A stretch of 64,000 nucleotides of DNA from Streptomyces cylindrosporus (GCF_022698165.1 NZ_JALDAY010000011.1:310001-374000); one strand, 5' to 3'. Counted from the stretch's first letter, positions 16,056-26,538 are shown. Notes: generated from the sequence alone by a model not told the origin. A program made the numbers and translations.

Positions 16056-16475
16056 CGCTTTCACTGACACAGATGTCCCTTGTTCGAACATCCCTTGTCT
16101 GAGAAAGAGATCCACCGGGTGCCTGGCCAGTGCCGCACCGCACTTCCCGGAAGATTCCCGTACGTCCGCCCCAGTGCTGCCCGAGGGCAGTTAGGACGAC
16201 GAGTACTGTGGGACTCGCTTCCGGTCCTCCCGGCGGGAGGCGCGCAGCATCAACACTCGACCGAGCAACTCGGACAGTCTGCCATATGGGGCAGGGGCCT
16301 GGCCAATCGAGCCGGAGAGAATACCCCGGGCGTGACGCAGGTCAAACACGGGTGCTGTCCCGGCCGGGCGGCGGCCCTGGACGGCCGACAGATCCTGCGG
16401 GGCAAGAAGCCCTCCGTCCGGCAAGCTGACCATCGGGTGCGCGTGGCGATTTCCCGGCCCGGGTACCGGACAGAC
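16056..16475. other. Divergent region between rpsJ and the NTPase gene
   Basis: About 420 bp that must contain the S10 operon promoter (minus strand) and any promoter of the NTPase gene (plus strand). Two features are visible: a 10-bp palindrome TGTTCGAACA at 16081-16090 flanked on both sides by CCCTTG-like words, and the start of the leader element at 16031-16055. I found no -35/-10 pair that stands out enough to call. Open frames crossing this stretch have poor composition and are probably not genes. Confidence 0.4.
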
Positions 16476-18740
16476 ATGCGGATGTGGGGGAACCGCTCGG
16501 GGGGCTGGTGGCTGCTCGTCACGGTCGCCGTAGGGGTGTCGGGGGTCTCCTGGCTGGCCAGGCTGCTGCCGGGTGTGGTGGGCGGAGCGATGGTCGCCGT
16601 GGCCGCGACGGTCGGTGCGGCGCTGACGCAGCGCGGGCAACGACTCGTCGAGGAGGCGGCGAGCCGAGGTGGCGACTCCGGCGACGGACTGCTGCACGAC
16701 CGGCAAGGCCGGCTGCCGAGGCTGCGCGACATCGACGACCTGCTCGTGATCGGCGTCCACCCTGCCGCCCCGGAAGGCAGCACGCACGCGCCCGGCTCAC
16801 GGGTACCTCCCTTCGTACGACGGGACCGCAGCGCGGAGATCGAAGACGCCCTGCGCACGGAGCGCTTCGTACTGGTCTTCGGAGAGTCCACGGCCGGCAA
16901 GTCACGGGCGGCGTTCGAGGCGGCACAGGCGGTGCTGCCCCAGGCCGCCCTCGTCCTGCCCGATCCCACCGAGCCGACGGCGCTTCGGGCCGCGGCGACC
17001 GCGGTCCGGCGCGAGCGCCGCTCGGTCGTGTGGCTGGACGACGTGGAGCGATACCTGGGTGCCGGTGGCCTCACTCTGCACCTGCTGGAGCGACTCGCGC
17101 CCCCGGGCGTGGTGGTCCTGGCCACCATCAGGGCGCAGGAGCGGGCGCGCTACATGGACGTCCAGGGCCTTGCCCGGGACCCGTCCGACGGATCGGGCGG
17201 ACGGGTGGGGCGGGACGTCCTCGCGCTGGCGCGGGAGATCCGGCTCGACCGGCGGTGGCACGCCGAAGAGGTCGCGCGGGCCCGGGAGTTCGGCGACGAC
17301 CGGCGTCTGGCGCAGGCGGCCGACATCGCCGACCGCTACGGCGTCGCCGAGTTCCTCGCCGCCGGACCACAACTGCTCGCGGCCTGGCAGGACGCTTGGG
17401 CGCCCGAAGGACGACATGTGCGGGGCGCCGCCCTGGTGAGCGCGGCGGTCGAGGCGCGCCGGGCTGGCTGGAACCGGCCGCTCCCGGCCGAGCTGCTCCG
17501 GGACTTGCACGAACGTCAGCTCACGGCGCACGGCGGAATCAGGCTGCGCCCCGAGAGCTGGGAGGAGGCCCTGGAGTGGGCGACCAGGCCGCTGTACGCG
17601 ACGAGCGGCCTGCTCATCCCCTACGACTCGGCTCCGGACGCCTACACCCTGTTCGACTACCTGCCCGACGCCGTGGACGACCCGGTTCTGGACGACACCT
17701 GGGAGCGGTTGATCGCGGTGGCCGAGCCGGAGGTCTGCGTGGACATCGGATGGGCGGCGATCAGAGAGGTGAGGCACACGGCTGCCCGCGACGCCTTTCA
17801 ACGGGCCCTGGACAACGGGGTCGTCGTCGCGGCCGCCGGGCTGGCACTGCTGCTCGGACAGAACTGGCGGCTGGACGAAGCCTGCCAGGTATTGCGGACG
17901 GCACTCCACTCGGCCCCGGCCGACACCGACCGGCAGTCCCTGTACGAACTGCGCTCGGATCTGTCCTGGTGGACAGGTGGGGCCGGCAACAAGGAGGAGG
18001 CCCTGGAGCTGGCCACGGAACTGCACGAGGAGGCTCGCCTGCGGTACGGCGAAGACCACCCCGAGTCCATTGCCACGGCCTTCCACGTCACCCGCTGGAC
18101 TGCTCACCTGGGCCGTCCGGCGGCGGCGCTCGACCTGGCTCTCGACGCCCTGGAACGATCCCTGCGTACCTTGGGGCCGACGCACCGCGTGACCCTCGAC
18201 TGCAGGTTCGAGGTCGCCGGCTGCACCGCCGCGTGCGGGCGAACAGCCGAGGCGGTCCGGCTCTGGGATGAGTTGGCCGACGACGCGACCAGGCTGCTCG
18301 GTCCGCTCGACCGGCTCACCGTCGACGCACGCTGGAATCTCGCGGGCGCTGTGTGCGACGCCGGAGACACCGCGCTGGGACTGCGCCTCACGGAGGAGGT
18401 CGTCGACGGCCGGACCGCCCTCTACGGTGCCGATCATCCACGTACCTTCGTCGTCCGTCTTCAGCAGGCGGCCCTCACCGCGAGCTCCGTCGGCCGGGAC
18501 GAAGCACTGGCCCTCCTGGCCCCGCTCCATCAGGACACCATGCGGGCGCTCGGTCCCGAGCACGAACTCACCCTGGCCGCCCGCCACCAACTGGCCCTGT
18601 GCGGAAACGCCGATCTCAGGGCGCTGCTCACCGACTGCGAGCGCGCCCTGGAACCGGATCACCCGCTGACCGAGGACTGCCGAGCCCGCCTCACCGACCC
18701 GAACAGACCCGCTTGGCACTACGAACCACCGAGTTGGTGA
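16476..18740 (+). CDS. Membrane-anchored P-loop NTPase with TPR-like repeats
   Basis: A 754-aa protein if it starts at the ATG at 16476 (MRMWGNRSGGWWLLV); no strong ribosome binding site is visible, and the frame is open about 400 bp further upstream. Residues 11-50 are two hydrophobic segments, probably a membrane anchor. The Walker A motif is at residues 136-143 (GESTAGKS) and a Walker B-like VVWLDD at 184-189. The C-terminal half is alpha-helical with TPR-like repeats. This resembles STAND-type signalling ATPases, many of which sense infection or stress, but I cannot assign a function. It is transcribed away from rpsJ in a variable interval between the S10 and str operons. Confidence 0.8.
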   Translation: MRMWGNRSGGWWLLVTVAVGVSGVSWLARLLPGVVGGAMVAVAATVGAALTQRGQRLVEEAASRGGDSGDGLLHDRQGRLPRLRDIDDLLVIGVHPAAPEGSTHAPGSRVPPFVRRDRSAEIEDALRTERFVLVFGESTAGKSRAAFEAAQAVLPQAALVLPDPTEPTALRAAATAVRRERRSVVWLDDVERYLGAGGLTLHLLERLAPPGVVVLATIRAQERARYMDVQGLARDPSDGSGGRVGRDVLALAREIRLDRRWHAEEVARAREFGDDRRLAQAADIADRYGVAEFLAAGPQLLAAWQDAWAPEGRHVRGAALVSAAVEARRAGWNRPLPAELLRDLHERQLTAHGGIRLRPESWEEALEWATRPLYATSGLLIPYDSAPDAYTLFDYLPDAVDDPVLDDTWERLIAVAEPEVCVDIGWAAIREVRHTAARDAFQRALDNGVVVAAAGLALLLGQNWRLDEACQVLRTALHSAPADTDRQSLYELRSDLSWWTGGAGNKEEALELATELHEEARLRYGEDHPESIATAFHVTRWTAHLGRPAAALDLALDALERSLRTLGPTHRVTLDCRFEVAGCTAACGRTAEAVRLWDELADDATRLLGPLDRLTVDARWNLAGAVCDAGDTALGLRLTEEVVDGRTALYGADHPRTFVVRLQQAALTASSVGRDEALALLAPLHQDTMRALGPEHELTLAARHQLALCGNADLRALLTDCERALEPDHPLTEDCRARLTDPNRPAWHYEPPSW

Positions 18741-18774
18741 GGAGGTCGACGACACAGGCATCCCGCCTCGGAGG

Positions 18775-19602
18775 TCAGCGCACGTCCACGTAGTCGGCGC
18801 CGCTGGTCGCCGCCCCGGTGGTGTCATTGCCTCCGTACACCCAGCGCCAGGAACCGTCGACGGCCGCGGTCACCGTGGTCGTGAGCCGGCCGGAGCTGTT
18901 CGCGGTGACCTTCTTGACCGCCTTGAAGGAGTCGGTGCCCTTCTCCCTGAACTGGAGGGTGACCGTGCGGCCGCCGTAGGGGCCGTACTTCTTGGTGCTC
19001 CAGTTCGCCCTGGTGACCTTGCCCGTGACGGTGATCTTCGCACCCTTGGTGACCGGCTCGGGCGTCGCGTTCACCGTGACCTTCGCGGCCCGCTTGAGCC
19101 GGACGGTGGCCGACCTTGTCTCGTGCTCCTCGGCGGCGAGCTGGCCGTTGGCCTTGAACAGGCGCAGCGACACGCCCAGCTTCCACTTGGTGGCGTCGCT
19201 GTTGGAGTCGACCTGCTCCTGGCTCGGGTGCGGATCGATGTAGAGGGACCCCTCGCAGTCGGCCTTCTTCGAGCTGACCTCGTAGCAGGTGTAGACGCCC
19301 GGTCCTATGTAGTTCTCCCCGGTGTCGGCCGCCTTCTCCAGGTCGCCGCGGTAGAGGAAGGGAAACGCGTCGTACCGGTCCGGCTTACTGGTGCTGTAGC
19401 CGGCGGGCAGAGTGATGCTGAAGGTGAGGGACGGCTCCACCTCCTTGGTCGTGCCGACGACGATCGGCTTGCCCTTGTTGACGACGATCTTCGACACCGT
19501 GATGCCGGTGTCCTTGGCCTGGGCCGCCGGGGCGCCCAGCAGGGTCAGAGCGAGCGCCCCGACGAGCGCGGCCGCGGCGGCCGTTGGTCTGCCTGTTCTC
19601 AC
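18775..19602 (-). CDS. Secreted protein of unknown function
   Basis: A 275-aa protein with a Sec signal peptide (residues 1 to about 29: basic start, hydrophobic stretch AALVGALALTLLGA, cleavage near AQAKD). The mature part contains about 90 residues of beta-rich sequence with YTCYEV and ADCEG, giving a possible disulfide pair, then a bacterial Ig-like region with KGAKITVTGKVTR and YGGRTVTLQF. The GTG start at 19602 follows an AGAGG ribosome binding site. It is probably extracellular. The function is not recognised. It is convergent with the NTPase gene and lies 56 bp downstream of the acyltransferase gene on the same strand. Confidence 0.8.
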   Translation of the reverse strand: MRTGRPTAAAAALVGALALTLLGAPAAQAKDTGITVSKIVVNKGKPIVVGTTKEVEPSLTFSITLPAGYSTSKPDRYDAFPFLYRGDLEKAADTGENYIGPGVYTCYEVSSKKADCEGSLYIDPHPSQEQVDSNSDATKWKLGVSLRLFKANGQLAAEEHETRSATVRLKRAAKVTVNATPEPVTKGAKITVTGKVTRANWSTKKYGPYGGRTVTLQFREKGTDSFKAVKKVTANSSGRLTTTVTAAVDGSWRWVYGGNDTTGAATSGADYVDVR

Positions 19603-19658
19603 TTACGCCTCTTGTGCAATGCGGGACATGGGAGCGGGCAGATTAACGCGTGATGTGT

Positions 19659-20798
19659 TCATGCGGCATTGCGCAACCGCGCGAACGACGTGTCCAACCC
19701 CCGCTTCAACACCCTCGCCACCGGCCGCTCCACAAACCGGTGCACCAGCCAGCTCAGCACCATGAACCCGGCGATCACCGACACGACCAGCAGGCGGGCG
19801 TCCATCGTGTCCTTCAGGCGGTTGATGACCGTCGTACCGGCGACGTAGTGCGTGAGATAGAGCGGATACGTCAACGCGCCCGCCGTCACCAGCCACTTCC
19901 AGCGGATGCGGTCCGTCGCGCCGAGCGCGATCGCCACCATGGCCAGGAGGAAGGCGGTGAAGATGAGGAAGCTCCCCCGCCAGCCGGAGACGTGCTCGAC
20001 CTCGTCGATCCGGATGCCCAGTTCCCGCTGGCCCATCAGCCAGCACAGCGCGAGGATCCCCCACAGCAGCAGGTCCTGGCCGAAGCGGTGCATCAGGTAG
20101 AGGGCGAGGCCGGCGATGAAGAACCACGCGCCGTCCGGGTTCGCGGCCAGCGTGAGGAGGTGGAACTCCGCCACCGGGGCCAGCATCGCGGCCGCGCCCC
20201 ACACGCAGCAGAAGAGCACGACCTTGCGGTACGTCAGCCCGGTGGCGACGACGACCAGGAAGAGCAGGTAGAAGCGGAGCTCGGACCAGAGCGTCCAGTA
20301 CACGCCGTCGACGCTGTCCACGTGCGAACCGGACTGCAGCATCGTGAGGTTGAGCAGGATGTCCCGCAGCTTGAGGCGGTCCCAGACGCCGGGCAGGGCG
20401 ACGACCACGGCCGTGGTGAAGACGATGCCGAACCAGTACGCGGGGTAGAGGCGGATCACCCGGGAGACGAAGAACTGGCGTGGGCTGCGGCCCCAGCAGG
20501 ACATGCAGATCACGAAGCCGCTGATCACGAAGAAGATCTCGACGCCGATCCAGCCGTACGAGGCGAAGCGGAACACCGTCGGCATGATGTCGGAGGCGGG
20601 TCTGACCCAGACCGCGTTGCCCGGCTGGTTCACCCGCCAGGTGCCGGCGTAGTGGTGCACGGCGACCATCAGCGCGGCGAGGAGCCGGATGCCGTCGATG
20701 GCGTACAGGCGCGGGCGCTCGCGGCGGAGCGGGGCCGTTGGACGGCGAACCTGCACCTTGCGCAACTGCTGCGTCGGCCGGTCCACCATCACGGACAT
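19659..20798 (-). CDS. Acyltransferase 3 family membrane protein
   Basis: An integral membrane protein with about ten TM helices and the acyltransferase 3 (OafA/YrhL) signature: IDGIRLLAALMVAVHHY near the N-terminus with the family histidine, then WIGVEIFFVISGFVICMS. Members transfer acetyl or other acyl groups to cell-surface sugars or antibiotics. The start at the ATG at 20798 (MSVMVDRPTQQ, 379 aa) is preferred; an in-frame GTG at 20840 has no ribosome binding site. The substrate cannot be read from sequence. It may be co-transcribed with the secreted protein gene downstream. Confidence 0.88.
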   Translation of the reverse strand: MSVMVDRPTQQLRKVQVRRPTAPLRRERPRLYAIDGIRLLAALMVAVHHYAGTWRVNQPGNAVWVRPASDIMPTVFRFASYGWIGVEIFFVISGFVICMSCWGRSPRQFFVSRVIRLYPAYWFGIVFTTAVVVALPGVWDRLKLRDILLNLTMLQSGSHVDSVDGVYWTLWSELRFYLLFLVVVATGLTYRKVVLFCCVWGAAAMLAPVAEFHLLTLAANPDGAWFFIAGLALYLMHRFGQDLLLWGILALCWLMGQRELGIRIDEVEHVSGWRGSFLIFTAFLLAMVAIALGATDRIRWKWLVTAGALTYPLYLTHYVAGTTVINRLKDTMDARLLVVSVIAGFMVLSWLVHRFVERPVARVLKRGLDTSFARLRNAA

Positions 20799-21005
20799 CG
20801 CTGACCATCCCCTGTCTGTCCTCTGCTCCGACCCGGCCACGCTAGGCCGTCACATCCGTCCCACAGCGAGCAGACAGGAACATAGGGGGCATCGGTGTCG
20901 GGGAGTTGGTCCAACTCTCCACGGCACGACTCTCAGGGTTCACCGAGACTTCGCCGAACCGCCGTCGCCACCCCGGGGGCCCACCCCGGAGAAGACGGCA
21001 AGCGA

Positions 21006-21039
21006 AAGGGCCCGTACGACCGAAGTCGTACGGGCCCTT
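21006..21039 (-). terminator. Terminator of the str operon after tuf
   Basis: A perfect 15-bp stem (AAGGGCCCGTACGAC at 21006-21020 and its complement at 21025-21039) with a CGAA tetraloop, about 20 bp after the tuf stop. On the tuf strand the stem ends in TT, and the stem alone is strong enough for an L-shaped actinobacterial terminator. It ends the rpsL-rpsG-fusA-tuf transcript. Confidence 0.88.
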
Positions 21040-21061
21040 CCAGTGGCCTAGCGGCTCAGAG

Positions 21062-22255
<1,194 letters not shown>

Positions 22256-22426
22256 TGGGGTCCTCCTGTGGAGTGGTTCTGTACGCCTTACTTCATCGGC
22301 GCCAGGTGATCTTTGCTGTCAAATCCCGGGCCCCGGGTCATTCCGCCAGGTATACGGAGGAACGACCCGTGAGGCTCCGGGGTCAAGCCTAAAGCGTGTG
22401 AACGCGGTGCGTTGAACGCAGGTGCG

Positions 22427-24553
22427 CTACTCGCCCTTGGCCTTCGCGATGATCTCCTCGGCGACGTTCCGCGGAACCTCGGCGTAGGAGTCGAACTGCA
22501 TGGAGTAGCTGGCCCGGCCGGACGTCTTGCTGCGCAGGTCGCCGACGTAACCGAACATCTCCGAGAGGGGCACGAGGCCCTTCACGACGCGGGCACCGGC
22601 CCGCTCCTCCATGGCCTGGATCTGGCCACGGCGGGAGTTGATGTCGCCGATGACCTCACCCATGTAGTCCTCGGGCGTGGTGACCTCGACGGCCATCATC
22701 GGCTCGAGCAGCACGGGGCTGGCCTTGCGCGCGGCCTCCTTGAAGGCCTGCGAACCGGCGATCTTGAAGGCGAGCTCGGAGGAGTCGACCTCGTGGTAGC
22801 CACCGTCGATGAGCGTGACGCGGACGCCCGTCATCTCGTAGCCCGCGAGGATGCCGAACTGCATGGCCTCCTGCGCACCGGCGTCCACCGAAGGGATGTA
22901 CTCCTTCGGGATACGGCCACCGGTCACCTTGTTCACGAACTCGTACGAGGCGTCGCCGCCCTCGATGGGCTCGATCGCGATCTGCACCTTGGCGAACTGA
23001 CCGGTACCACCGGTCTGCTTCTTGTGGGTGTAGTCCACGCGCTCGACGGCCTTGCGGATCGTCTCGCGGTACGCGACCTGCGGCTTGCCGACGTTGGCCT
23101 CGACCTTGAACTCACGGCGCATACGGTCGACCAGCACCTCGAGGTGCAGCTCGCCCATGCCGCCGATGATGGTCTGGCCGGTCTCCTCGTCCGAGTGGAC
23201 CTGGAAGGAGGGGTCCTCCTCCGCGAGACGCTGGATGGCGACACCCAGCTTCTCCTGGTCGCCCTTGGACTTCGGCTCGATGGCGACCTGGATGACCGGC
23301 GCCGGGAAGTCCATGGACTCCAGGATCACCGGCTGCTTGTCGTCGCACAGCGTCTCACCGGTCGTGGTCTGCTTCAGACCCATGACGGCGATGATGTCGC
23401 CGGCGCCCACCGCGTCGATCTCCTCACGCTTGTTCGCGTGCATGCGGTAGATCTTGCCGATGCGCTCCTTCTTGCCCTTGACGGAGTTCAGCACGGCGGT
23501 GCCGGACTCCAGGCGGCCCGAGTAGACCCGGACGAAGGTGAGCTTGCCGAGGTGCGGGTCGCTCATGATCTTGAACGCCAGCGCGGACAGCGGCTCGTCG
23601 TCGGACGGCTTGCGCTTGACGACCTCCTCCGGGTCGTTCACGGCGTGGCCCTCGATGGCCTCGACGTCGAGCGGGGAGGGGAGGTAGCGCACGACCGCGT
23701 CGAGCAGGGGCTGGACGCCCTTGTTCTTGAACGCGGTACCGCAGAACACCGGGGTGACCGTGGTGTCCTTGGACTTGCCGGACGCGATGGTGATACGACG
23801 GATCGCGGCGTACAGCTGCTCCACGGAAGGCTCCTCGCCCTCCAGGTACAGCTCCATGATCTCTTCGTCGTTCTCGGCCACGGCCTCCAGAAGCTTGCCG
23901 CGGTACTCCTCGGCAGCCTCGGTGTGGGTGTCCGGGATGTCGACGGTGTCGTACATCTCGCCCTTGGTGGCCTCGGCGGACCAGACCAGGGCCTTCATCG
24001 TCACGAGGTCGACGACGCCCTTGAAGTCGGCCTCGGCACCGATCGGGAGCTGCATGACGATCGGCTGCGCGCCCAGGCGGTCCGAGATCATGTCCACGCA
24101 GCGGTGGAACTCGGCGCCCGTGCGGTCGAGCTTGTTGACGAAGCAGATGCGCGGAACGCCGTAGCGGTCCGCCTGACGCCACACCGTCTCGGACTGGGGC
24201 TCAACGCCGGCGACGCCGTCGAACACCGTCACGGCACCGTCGAGCACGCGCAGCGAACGCTCCACCTCGACGGTGAAGTCGACGTGGCCCGGGGTGTCGA
24301 TGATGTTGATGGTGTGGTCGACGTCTTCCAGCGGCCAGTGACAGGTGGTGGCAGCAGAGGTGATCGTGATGCCACGCTCCTGCTCCTGCTCCATCCAGTC
24401 CATGGTGGCAGCGCCGTCGTGGACTTCACCGATCTTGTACGAAACGCCGGTGTAGAACAGGATCCGCTCGGTGGTGGTCGTCTTGCCCGCGTCGATGTGG
24501 GCCATGATCCCGATGTTGCGGACCTTGGCCAGGTCAAGCGAAGTGGTAGCCAT
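22427..24553 (-). CDS. fusA: Elongation factor G
   Basis: EF-G, 708 aa, the translocation GTPase, which also acts in ribosome recycling. G1 AHIDAGKT is at 18-25, followed by the switch region with ERGITITSAATT and DTPGHVDF. Domains II to V are complete, including domain IV with YRETI and the C-terminal SEMFGYVGDLRSKTSGRASYSMQFD. It lies between rpsG and tuf in the str operon. No sign of a fusidic acid-resistant paralogue is visible. Confidence 0.99.
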   Translation of the reverse strand: MATTSLDLAKVRNIGIMAHIDAGKTTTTERILFYTGVSYKIGEVHDGAATMDWMEQEQERGITITSAATTCHWPLEDVDHTINIIDTPGHVDFTVEVERSLRVLDGAVTVFDGVAGVEPQSETVWRQADRYGVPRICFVNKLDRTGAEFHRCVDMISDRLGAQPIVMQLPIGAEADFKGVVDLVTMKALVWSAEATKGEMYDTVDIPDTHTEAAEEYRGKLLEAVAENDEEIMELYLEGEEPSVEQLYAAIRRITIASGKSKDTTVTPVFCGTAFKNKGVQPLLDAVVRYLPSPLDVEAIEGHAVNDPEEVVKRKPSDDEPLSALAFKIMSDPHLGKLTFVRVYSGRLESGTAVLNSVKGKKERIGKIYRMHANKREEIDAVGAGDIIAVMGLKQTTTGETLCDDKQPVILESMDFPAPVIQVAIEPKSKGDQEKLGVAIQRLAEEDPSFQVHSDEETGQTIIGGMGELHLEVLVDRMRREFKVEANVGKPQVAYRETIRKAVERVDYTHKKQTGGTGQFAKVQIAIEPIEGGDASYEFVNKVTGGRIPKEYIPSVDAGAQEAMQFGILAGYEMTGVRVTLIDGGYHEVDSSELAFKIAGSQAFKEAARKASPVLLEPMMAVEVTTPEDYMGEVIGDINSRRGQIQAMEERAGARVVKGLVPLSEMFGYVGDLRSKTSGRASYSMQFDSYAEVPRNVAEEIIAKAKGE

Positions 24554-24592
24554 AAGGCTTCAGTCTTCTCTCGGTCTCGATGTGGACTGCGA

Positions 24593-25063
24593 CTACCAGC
24601 GGTAGTGCGCGAAGGCCTTGTTGGACTCGGCCATCTTGTGCGTGTCCTCGCGCTTCTTGACGGCCGCACCGAGGCCGTTCGAAGCGTCGAGAAGCTCGTT
24701 GAGCAGACGCTCGGTCATGGTCTTCTCGCGACGGGCGCGGGAGTAACCGACCAGCCAGCGCAGCGCCAGGGTGTTGGCACGGCCGGGCTTGACCTCGACC
24801 GGGACCTGGTAGGTGGCGCCACCGACACGGCGGGACTTGACCTCGAGGGTCGGCTTGATGTTCTCGAGAGCGCGCTTGAGCGTGATGACCGGGTCGTTGC
24901 CGGTCTTCTCGCGCAGGCCCTCCATGGCGCCGTAGACGATGCGCTCGGCGGTGGAGCGCTTGCCGTTGAGCAGCACCTTGTTGATGAGCGACGTGACCAG
25001 AGGAGAACCGTAGACCGGGTCGATGATGACCGGGCGCTTCGGGGCGGGGCCCTTACGAGGCAT
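24593..25063 (-). CDS. rpsG: 30S ribosomal protein S7
   Basis: S7, 156 aa, nucleates assembly of the 30S head and lies at the E site. It opens MPRKGPAPKRPVIIDPVYGSPLVTSLIN and has the MEGLREKTGNDPVITLKRALENIKP and RRVGGATYQVPVEV signatures. The ATG at 25063 is two bases after the rpsL stop. Confidence 0.99.
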   Translation of the reverse strand: MPRKGPAPKRPVIIDPVYGSPLVTSLINKVLLNGKRSTAERIVYGAMEGLREKTGNDPVITLKRALENIKPTLEVKSRRVGGATYQVPVEVKPGRANTLALRWLVGYSRARREKTMTERLLNELLDASNGLGAAVKKREDTHKMAESNKAFAHYRW

Positions 25064-25065
25064 TC

Positions 25066-25437
25066 TTACTTCTCCTTCTTGGCGCCGTAGCGGGAACGGG
25101 CCTGCTTGCGGTTCTTGACACCCTGGGTGTCGAGGGAGCCACGGATGATCTTGTAGCGAACACCCGGCAGGTCCTTCACACGGCCGCCGCGCACGAGCAC
25201 GATGGAGTGCTCCTGCAGGTTGTGTCCCTCACCCGGAATGTAAGCGGTGACCTCGATCCCGCTGGTCAGACGCACACGCGCGACCTTACGCAGGGCCGAG
25301 TTCGGCTTCTTCGGGGTGGTCGTGAACACACGCGTGCAGACGCCACGACGCTGAGGGGAACCCTCGAGTGCGGGCGTCTTGTTCTTCTCGACCTTGTCCT
25401 GCCGGCCCTTGCGGACCAGCTGCTGGATCGTAGGCAC
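25066..25437 (-). CDS. rpsL: 30S ribosomal protein S12
   Basis: S12, 123 aa, at the decoding centre and the target of streptomycin-resistance mutations. The start is the GTG at 25437 after a GGAGAAGTA ribosome binding site, giving MPTIQQLVRKGRQDK; the frame stays open well upstream but that part has no family similarity. Both streptomycin-relevant lysines are the sensitive form (TTTPKKPNSALRKV and GGRVKDLPGVRY). It is the first gene of the str operon. Confidence 0.99.
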   Translation of the reverse strand: MPTIQQLVRKGRQDKVEKNKTPALEGSPQRRGVCTRVFTTTPKKPNSALRKVARVRLTSGIEVTAYIPGEGHNLQEHSIVLVRGGRVKDLPGVRYKIIRGSLDTQGVKNRKQARSRYGAKKEK

Positions 25438-25487
25438 TACTTCTCCGGTTTCTGTGTGCCGATGGGTACAGCTAACCTGGAACTTCG

Positions 25488-25512
25488 CCGACCCACGCGG
25501 TCGGGTGTGTCG
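25488..25512 (-). promoter_or_regulatory. Leader hairpin element of the str operon, shared with rpsJ
   Basis: A 25-nt element 50 bp upstream of the rpsL start. On the transcribed strand it reads as CGACACACC followed by the hairpin CCGACC-GCGTG-GGTCGG. It differs from the element before rpsJ (16031-16055) at one base only. It lies downstream of the predicted promoter at 25631-25659 and is therefore in the 5' untranslated leader. Confidence 0.6.
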
Positions 25513-25630
25513 AATCCGGCGGACTCCCGCCGCGAGGCGAAAAGAGCACAGATTACGGTGGCCGCTCACAGCTCGCGATGCGGTTGAAGGCACGCACGAG
25601 AGCCAGGGCACACCCCAGGCACAAGGTCTG

Positions 25631-25659
25631 AGCGTACCTACCTCAAACGCTACGGTCAA
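25631..25659 (-). promoter_or_regulatory. Predicted promoter of the str operon
   Basis: On the minus strand TTGACC (complement of 25654-25659) and TACGCT (complement of 25631-25636) are separated by exactly 17 bp, a good match to the main vegetative sigma factor (HrdB) promoters of Streptomyces. The start point would be about 190 bp before rpsL. The call rests on sequence match and position only. Confidence 0.55.
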
Positions 25660-25774
25660 AACAAATGGACCTCGCCCGCATCACCATGCGGCCCATGTCA
25701 AGACCCCATGCCGGACCCGATCTTCGTTTCGCCGCCCGACGATCTTGTCTTACGGCGGTGTACGCAGGTCAGCG

Positions 25775-26323
25775 CTAGGACGACGCCAGCCCCGCCGCGA
25801 TCAGGACGGTGATGATCAGCGCCCAGCCCGCGACCGACAGCCAGCCCAGCACCAGGCCGGTCATCGCGAGGCCCTCGCCGCGCTCGCCGGTGCGCTGCAT
25901 CTCGCTGCGGGCGGAGTGGCCGAGGATCACCGCGGGCAGACCGGTCAGCCCGGCGGTCACGAGCGTGAGCAGCCCGCAGACCATGGCGCCGACGGCCTTG
26001 CCGTTGGTGGGCGGCACGGCCGGCAGGAAGGTCGCGGGCACGGCCGGCGGAGGCGGCTGGTTGACCGGTACGGGGCCCTGCGGCAGGTCGGCGACGAGCA
26101 GCGCCAGCTCCCCCACGGTACGGGCGCCGTAGGCCCGCGCGACCCGCTTCTCGAACTCGGCGTGCTCCAGCCTTCCCTCCCCGTACCCCGCTCTGAGCAC
26201 GTCGACGGCCCGCTCGCGATCGGCGTGCGAGGCCAGCATCGACGGGGCGCTGTGCCCCTGCCACGGCTGCGGGACACCCTGTCCCGTCTGCCACGGCTGC
26301 CAAGGCTGCGGCGGATTGGACAC
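25775..26323 (-). CDS. DUF1707/DUF4190-like membrane protein
   Basis: A 182-aa protein. After a Pro/Trp/Gln-rich start it has the DUF1707 motif of actinobacteria (HADRERAVDVLRAGYGEGRLEHAEFEKRVARAYGARTVGEL, residues ~35-75), which precedes membrane domains in many small Streptomyces proteins. The C-terminal half has two TM helices (AVGAMVCGLLTLVTAGLTGLPAVILG and GLAMTGLVLGWLSVAGWALIITVLIAAGL) as in DUF4190. The GTG at 26323 is preferred over the GTG two codons upstream because GGGAGG lies five bases before it. The function is unknown. It is divergent from the Crp-family gene and separates the str operon from the accessory locus. Confidence 0.85.
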   Translation of the reverse strand: MSNPPQPWQPWQTGQGVPQPWQGHSAPSMLASHADRERAVDVLRAGYGEGRLEHAEFEKRVARAYGARTVGELALLVADLPQGPVPVNQPPPPAVPATFLPAVPPTNGKAVGAMVCGLLTLVTAGLTGLPAVILGHSARSEMQRTGERGEGLAMTGLVLGWLSVAGWALIITVLIAAGLASS

Positions 26324-26505
26324 GAGCACCTCCCCGGATCCGAGTGCCTTCCATCATGCGCCGAACCACCGTTTCCGGCACAGATGGCCCACCCCGGAAA
26401 AAACCCCGAGTCATCCTGCAGGGGACACTGTGGACGGTAGCCCGTCATCTTCGAGCAGTTACGGACAAACCCCTGCCTCACCTCGCCTTCTGGATACGTT
26501 TATCG

Positions 26506-26518
26506 ATCGACGGTCGAT
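26506..26518 (+). promoter_or_regulatory. Possible operator in front of the Crp-family gene
   Basis: A perfect 6-bp dyad (ATCGAC, one base, GTCGAT) that lies six bases after a -10-like TACGTT (26495-26500) and 20 bp before the Crp-family start codon. Its position would suit a repressor or autoregulation site. It does not look like the Crp-type dyad found before the cyclase. Confidence 0.3.
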
Positions 26519-26538
26519 GAGATAAGGGGAGATGACAC

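Noticed and set aside
16191..16787. Minus-strand open frame across the rpsJ upstream region
   Set aside because: Composition is Arg/Pro-rich, it runs antisense into the NTPase gene, and it has no conserved features.
22256..22426. TTGACA in the fusA-tuf spacer as a tuf promoter
   Set aside because: A good -35 is present but no acceptable -10 is found 16-18 bp downstream; only noted under tuf.
22412..25090. Long plus-strand open frame opposite fusA and rpsG
   Set aside because: Same antisense effect; no ribosome binding site or domain.
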